This document shows positions 60,579 to 64,000 of a DNA stretch of 64,000 nt, in pieces. The translations under genes and the position numbers were made by a program. The notes under the pieces are model-generated. The model was not told the DNA's origin. It was given only the letters and a program-made list of their open reading frames with translations, and did not search any database. The stretch's first letter is position 1. Each line of letters begins with the position of its first letter. Source of the DNA: Hyphomicrobiales bacterium (lineage in GTDB: Bacteria > Pseudomonadota > Alphaproteobacteria > Rhizobiales > Beijerinckiaceae); contig SEEM01000003.1 in assembly GCA_004144595.1 (NCBI GenBank), positions 1-64,000 on the forward strand, in the 5' to 3' direction.

Positions 60579-62652
60579 GGCGCCGCCCGCTCTCGCCGAG
60601 CCAGCCGGCGACGAGAGCCCCGAACAGCACGGCCAGGCCGAGCAATCCGATGAAGAGCGGCGAGATGCGCACGCCTCGCACGATGCCGGAATCGCTGATC
60701 CTGAGGCCGATCCAGTCATTGCCGGCGAACTGGCTGCCGGAGCGCACCGGCACGATGCGCGGCAGGTTGACTGCGGAGCCGCTCTCGCGGCCGATGCGGC
60801 GCGAGGAGCCGCCGGTGGCCTGCGCCAGCGCCTGGAGCGCGGCGGGATCGCTGACCACCTCCATCAACTCGCGAGGGTTTTCGGGGCCGACGCTGGCGAA
60901 GGCGGTGAGGTTGTCCGCTGTCAAACGGTAAAGGCCGAGTTCGCTGGTCGGGATGCGGGCGGTGAACAGGCCGGGGCGACCTGCGTCCAGCGTCACCGTG
61001 CGCGACTGGCCGTCCGGGCCGGTGATGGTGATGGGGCCTGGGTTGTCGCGCAGGGTCTGGCGCTCGACCTCGACGGTCGCGCCGCGGACGGTGGCGCGCA
61101 GGGCCTCCTCCTCCAGCTCCGGCTCCTTCATCAGCCAGTGGCTGAGGCGGCGCAGCAGGTCGAGATAGGGGCCGCCATCGCGGAAGCCCCGCGCCCAGAG
61201 CCAGGCATGGTCGGAGAGGAAGAGCGCGACACGGCCCTTCTGCTCGCGGGCCAGCATCAGGAGCGGGCGGTCGCCAGGGCCGGTCATGACAGGCGCGCCG
61301 CCGGCCCGCGCCTGGGCGCCGACCATGCGCAGCCATTCGCCCCAGCGCGGCGGCGAGACTTCCGAACCCGGCAGGTCGCGCGTGACAGGGTGGCGCTTCC
61401 CGGGCTCGCTGACCTGCGCACGATAGGCCTCGTCGATGACGCTGCCATCGGGCAGGGCGGGCAGGATCTGGCCGAGCGGCGTGCGCGCCAAGGTCTGCGA
61501 GCCCGCGTATTCGGGACCAGCCGCGACCAGGAGCGCGCCGCCGTCGCGGACGTAGCGAACGATGTTTTCGAAATAGAGCAGCGGCAGGATCGACTGGTTG
61601 GCGTAGCGGTCGAAGATGATCAGGTCGAATTCCTTGATCTTGACCTGAAACAGCTCGCGCGTCGGGAAGGCGATCAGCGATAGCTCGTTGATCGGCGTGC
61701 CGTCCTGCTTCTCCGGCGGGCGCAGGATGGTGAAATGCACGAGGTCGACATTGGCGTCGGCCTTGAGGAGATTGCGCCAGGTGCGCTCGCCCGGATGCGG
61801 CTCGCCCGATACCAGCAGCACGCGCAGCTTATCGCGCACGCCATCGATGGTGATGACGGCGCGGTTGTTCGCCAGCGTCAATTCGTTGTCGATGGCTTGC
61901 GCCTCGATCTCGACGACGTTCGGCCCGCCCCGGTCGATGCGGACGGGAACCTGCACGGTCTGGCCGGTCGCGACCTCGCGGCGGGCGATGATCTCGCCGT
62001 CGCGGCGGATGGTGAGGCCTGCACGGCCGGGGCCGCCCTTGTCGACGACGCGCAGGCGGATGGTCTGGTCCTTGCCGACGATGCCGAAGCGCGGCGAATC
62101 GACCAGCACGATGCGTCGGTCGATCTCGGCATTGCGGCCGGTGGTCAGGACATGCAGCGGCGCGCGCAGGCCGAGCGCCTCGGCATTGGGCGGCGCGTCA
62201 TGGGCAAGGCCGTCGGTTATCGCGATCGCGCCGGCGACGCGCTCGGAAGGAACGTCGGCGAGGCTCGACGCCAGCGCCTCGAACAGGCGGGTGCCGTCAT
62301 TGCTGCCTTGCGCATCGCGCAGATCGACGATCCGCGGCTCGACATTGGGGATGCCGCGCAATTGCCGCTCGATCTCCGCGACTGCGGCATCGGTCTGCGC
62401 CGAGCGGTCGGCGAGGCGGTTCGAGGCCGAGCGGTCGACCACGACGGAGACGACATCCTTGACCGGCTCACGATCCTCGAAGACGAGCGAGGGATCGGCG
62501 AGTGCGACCGTCAGCACGGCCAGCGCGAGCGCGCGCAGGATGGCGCTGCGGCCGGCGAGCACGATGGCGGCGCCTGCGGCGAGCGCTGCGAGCACGGCAA
62601 GCCCGATCAGCAGCGGCAAGGGCACCAACGGGGCGAGGGAGACGCTCCACAT
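60562..62652 (-). CDS. Membrane-anchored GATase1-like/VWA-type protein
   Basis: The 696-aa product has two N-terminal helices (LAPLVPLPLLIGLAVLAALAA, AILRALALAVLTVALADPSL), a VWA-like region with VVSVVVDRSASNR (MIDAS-like DxSxS), Ig-like beta region, a glutamine-amidotransferase-like domain around 360-480 (DLIIFDRYANQS, GGALLVAAGPEYAGSQ), and a C-terminal helix with a basic tail. This layout is found in operons with MoxR ATPase, DUF58 and DUF4159 proteins. Exact function unknown; envelope stress or assembly is a guess. Confidence 0.8.
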   Translation of the reverse strand: MWSVSLAPLVPLPLLIGLAVLAALAAGAAIVLAGRSAILRALALAVLTVALADPSLVFEDREPVKDVVSVVVDRSASNRLADRSAQTDAAVAEIERQLRGIPNVEPRIVDLRDAQGSNDGTRLFEALASSLADVPSERVAGAIAITDGLAHDAPPNAEALGLRAPLHVLTTGRNAEIDRRIVLVDSPRFGIVGKDQTIRLRVVDKGGPGRAGLTIRRDGEIIARREVATGQTVQVPVRIDRGGPNVVEIEAQAIDNELTLANNRAVITIDGVRDKLRVLLVSGEPHPGERTWRNLLKADANVDLVHFTILRPPEKQDGTPINELSLIAFPTRELFQVKIKEFDLIIFDRYANQSILPLLYFENIVRYVRDGGALLVAAGPEYAGSQTLARTPLGQILPALPDGSVIDEAYRAQVSEPGKRHPVTRDLPGSEVSPPRWGEWLRMVGAQARAGGAPVMTGPGDRPLLMLAREQKGRVALFLSDHAWLWARGFRDGGPYLDLLRRLSHWLMKEPELEEEALRATVRGATVEVERQTLRDNPGPITITGPDGQSRTVTLDAGRPGLFTARIPTSELGLYRLTADNLTAFASVGPENPRELMEVVSDPAALQALAQATGGSSRRIGRESGSAVNLPRIVPVRSGSQFAGNDWIGLRISDSGIVRGVRISPLFIGLLGLAVLFGALVAGWLGESGRRLRRQS

Positions 62653-62654
62653 GG

Positions 62655-64000
62655 CTATTGCCCCAGCCTTTCGAGCAGGGCCGGGACATGGACCTGGTCG
62701 GCCTTGTAGTTGCCGGTCAGCGCGTACATCACGAGGTTGACGCCGGCGCGCAATGCCATTTCGCGCTGGCGCGGATCGCCACCCGAAAGAGGCACCAGCC
62801 CTTCGCCGCGCCGGTCGGTCGCCCAGGCGGCGGCAAGGTCGTTGGCTGTGATGACGATGGGCGAGACATTGTCGCCGGCCCGCGCCGGGCGGCGCCCGTC
62901 GCTGTCGGCCGGGGGCAGGGTCTCGACCCAGGTCGTGCCGGTGTCGTAGCGACCGACCAACTCGTCGAGGATGTAGAAGGTCTTGGTCAGGACGTGGTCG
63001 CGCGGCAGCGGCTCAAGCTCGGGGATGTCGAGCGTCTGCAGCATGCGCTTGAGCTGGTCGCCCTCTGGCGTTGTGCCGCCGCCGGGGCGCGCGCTCATCG
63101 CGTCGCGGGTATCGAAGATCACGAGTCCGCCACCCTTCATATAGGCTTCCAGCTTGCGCAAAGTCTCGGCCGAAGGCAGCGGCCGGCCGGCGACGATCGG
63201 CCAGTAGAGCACCGGGAAGAAGGCGAGTTCGTCGCGCTCCACGCTGACGCCGACCGGCTCGCCCGGTTCCAGCGCCGTGCGAGCGCCGAGGACGGTGTTG
63301 AGCCCGGTCAAGCCTGCCTTCGACATGTCGTCGACGGGCTTGTCGCCGGTCACGACATAGGCAAGCCGCGTCATCGCGCCATTGGCGAGCAGGGCACGGG
63401 GAATCGGCGGGCGGGTATCGGCCTGTGCGTTCGGGGCGGGCTGCTGGGCACGGGCGTGATCGGATGTCACCGCGAAGGAGGCGGTGAAAGCGATCAGGAT
63501 CGCGGCCGGCGCCGCCACCTTGCGCAGGCGAGCGACATTCAGGCGCCCGCCGAGCCAGAGCGTCGCAAGCGTATCGGCGACGAGCAGCAGCAGGGCAAGC
63601 ACGAGCAGCGGCGGGCGGATGTCGCGCGCCACCGGCTCGTCGATCGGCAGCACGGTGACGCCGAGGCTCGCAAGGTCGAGCGCCGCGAGCGTATCGGTGG
63701 GCATCAACGCGTTGACCGCGAGCGAGCCGTCGGCCGGACCGTAGAGGCCGGGCGGATGGGCGAGCGTCGCGCGGCCGGCAAAGTTGCGCGCCACCGGCTG
63801 GGCCGTTGCGGGAGCAGAGCGGAACTGGCCGATTCCGTCGAGCACGCGGGCGGGCGACAGGGTCTCGACGCGCGTCTCGTCGCCTTGCGCTTCGGTGGCC
63901 GCGGGGCCGTTCCCGGCGAGGTTGACGATCTTGCGGAGCATGTCGACGAAAAGGCCCGAGAGCGGAAGGTTCGACCAGGTGGTGTCGGCGGTGACATGGA
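62655..64000 (-). CDS. DUF4159 domain protein, 5' end off the window
   Basis: The frame stays open through the window edge (…WSNLPLSGLFVDMLRKIVN reads on past 63941), so the ATG at 63941 is internal. The visible ~448 residues include two membrane helices (about residues 115-160 of the visible part: LLVLALLLLVADTLATLWLGG) and a C-terminal DUF4159 domain with VVTGDKPVDDMSKAGLTGL, FFPVLYWPIVAG, GGLVIFDTRDA and YKADQVHVPALLERLGQ. Members usually have an N-terminal BatA region and are near 900 aa. It ends 2 nt before the next gene. Confidence 0.85.
   Translation of the reverse strand, partial: HVTADTTWSNLPLSGLFVDMLRKIVNLAGNGPAATEAQGDETRVETLSPARVLDGIGQFRSAPATAQPVARNFAGRATLAHPPGLYGPADGSLAVNALMPTDTLAALDLASLGVTVLPIDEPVARDIRPPLLVLALLLLVADTLATLWLGGRLNVARLRKVAAPAAILIAFTASFAVTSDHARAQQPAPNAQADTRPPIPRALLANGAMTRLAYVVTGDKPVDDMSKAGLTGLNTVLGARTALEPGEPVGVSVERDELAFFPVLYWPIVAGRPLPSAETLRKLEAYMKGGGLVIFDTRDAMSARPGGGTTPEGDQLKRMLQTLDIPELEPLPRDHVLTKTFYILDELVGRYDTGTTWVETLPPADSDGRRPARAGDNVSPIVITANDLAAAWATDRRGEGLVPLSGGDPRQREMALRAGVNLVMYALTGNYKADQVHVPALLERLGQ

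Overview
The window looks like a high-GC alphaproteobacterial chromosome, most likely order Hyphomicrobiales (Rhizobiales). Bosea or a close relative is my best guess, from gene content and protein style rather than a search. Supporting signs are a Caulobacter-order flagellar operon (fliF-fliG-fliH-fliN-flbD), the cell-cycle regulators ctrA, chpT and sciP, a DUF1134/EipA envelope protein, an alphaproteobacterial LexA box, and palindromic intergenic repeats of rhizobial type. Coding density is high and operons often overlap by ATGA or TGATG.

Layout. (1) 1-2669 is a small accessory, decaying patch: a frameshifted UvrD-type helicase start behind an 84-aa gene with a LexA box, two overlapping mini-genes resembling HigA N-termini, a MOSC protein, a truncated YihY/BrkB remnant, an 81-aa hydrophilic protein and a perfect hairpin. 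It abuts the 3' end of a tRNA-Met(CAT) gene, a typical integration site. (2) 2814-4693 holds a PmtA-like methyltransferase and mnmA. (3) 4888-12869 and 15405-17534 carry flagellar genes: fliK and flgD behind a sigma-54 promoter, sciP, the fliF-fliG-fliH-fliN-flbD operon, and flhA. fliJ and fliI lie further on, separated by unrelated genes. Two small exported basic proteins and transporters are interspersed. (4) 25394-26095 is ctrA with a long leader. 26426-32808 is cheR-cheB-cheY-cheW-cheA with chpT upstream, all on the minus strand. (5) 32935-42212 holds cysQ, a YHS protein, an EipA-like protein, a coiled-coil membrane protein between two palindromic repeats, a PfkB kinase with a HAD hydrolase, a YfhO-like membrane protein and a RibA-like cyclohydrolase. 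(6) 43034-46391 is a tight four-gene operon (methyltransferase, glycosyltransferase, PTPS-like protein, BchC-like dehydrogenase), the best candidate here for an undescribed pathway. (7) 46431-50170 holds opgH coupled to an FkbM methyltransferase and a secreted protein. (8) 50371-64000 is mixed metabolism and housekeeping: hyi, glk, an acyltransferase, ABC-F, SDR, phosphoesterase, NUDIX, an exported argininosuccinate-lyase-like protein, GNAT, and two large membrane proteins of a probable MoxR/DUF58/DUF4159 operon running off the right edge.

How it fits together. ChpT passes phosphate to CtrA, SciP restrains CtrA, and CtrA-like boxes lie before sciP, fliF, flhA and between fliI and ctrA. The late gene fliK has a sigma-54 promoter and FlbD is the matching activator. 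The window therefore holds much of a cell-cycle-to-flagellum cascade, plus a chemotaxis operon.
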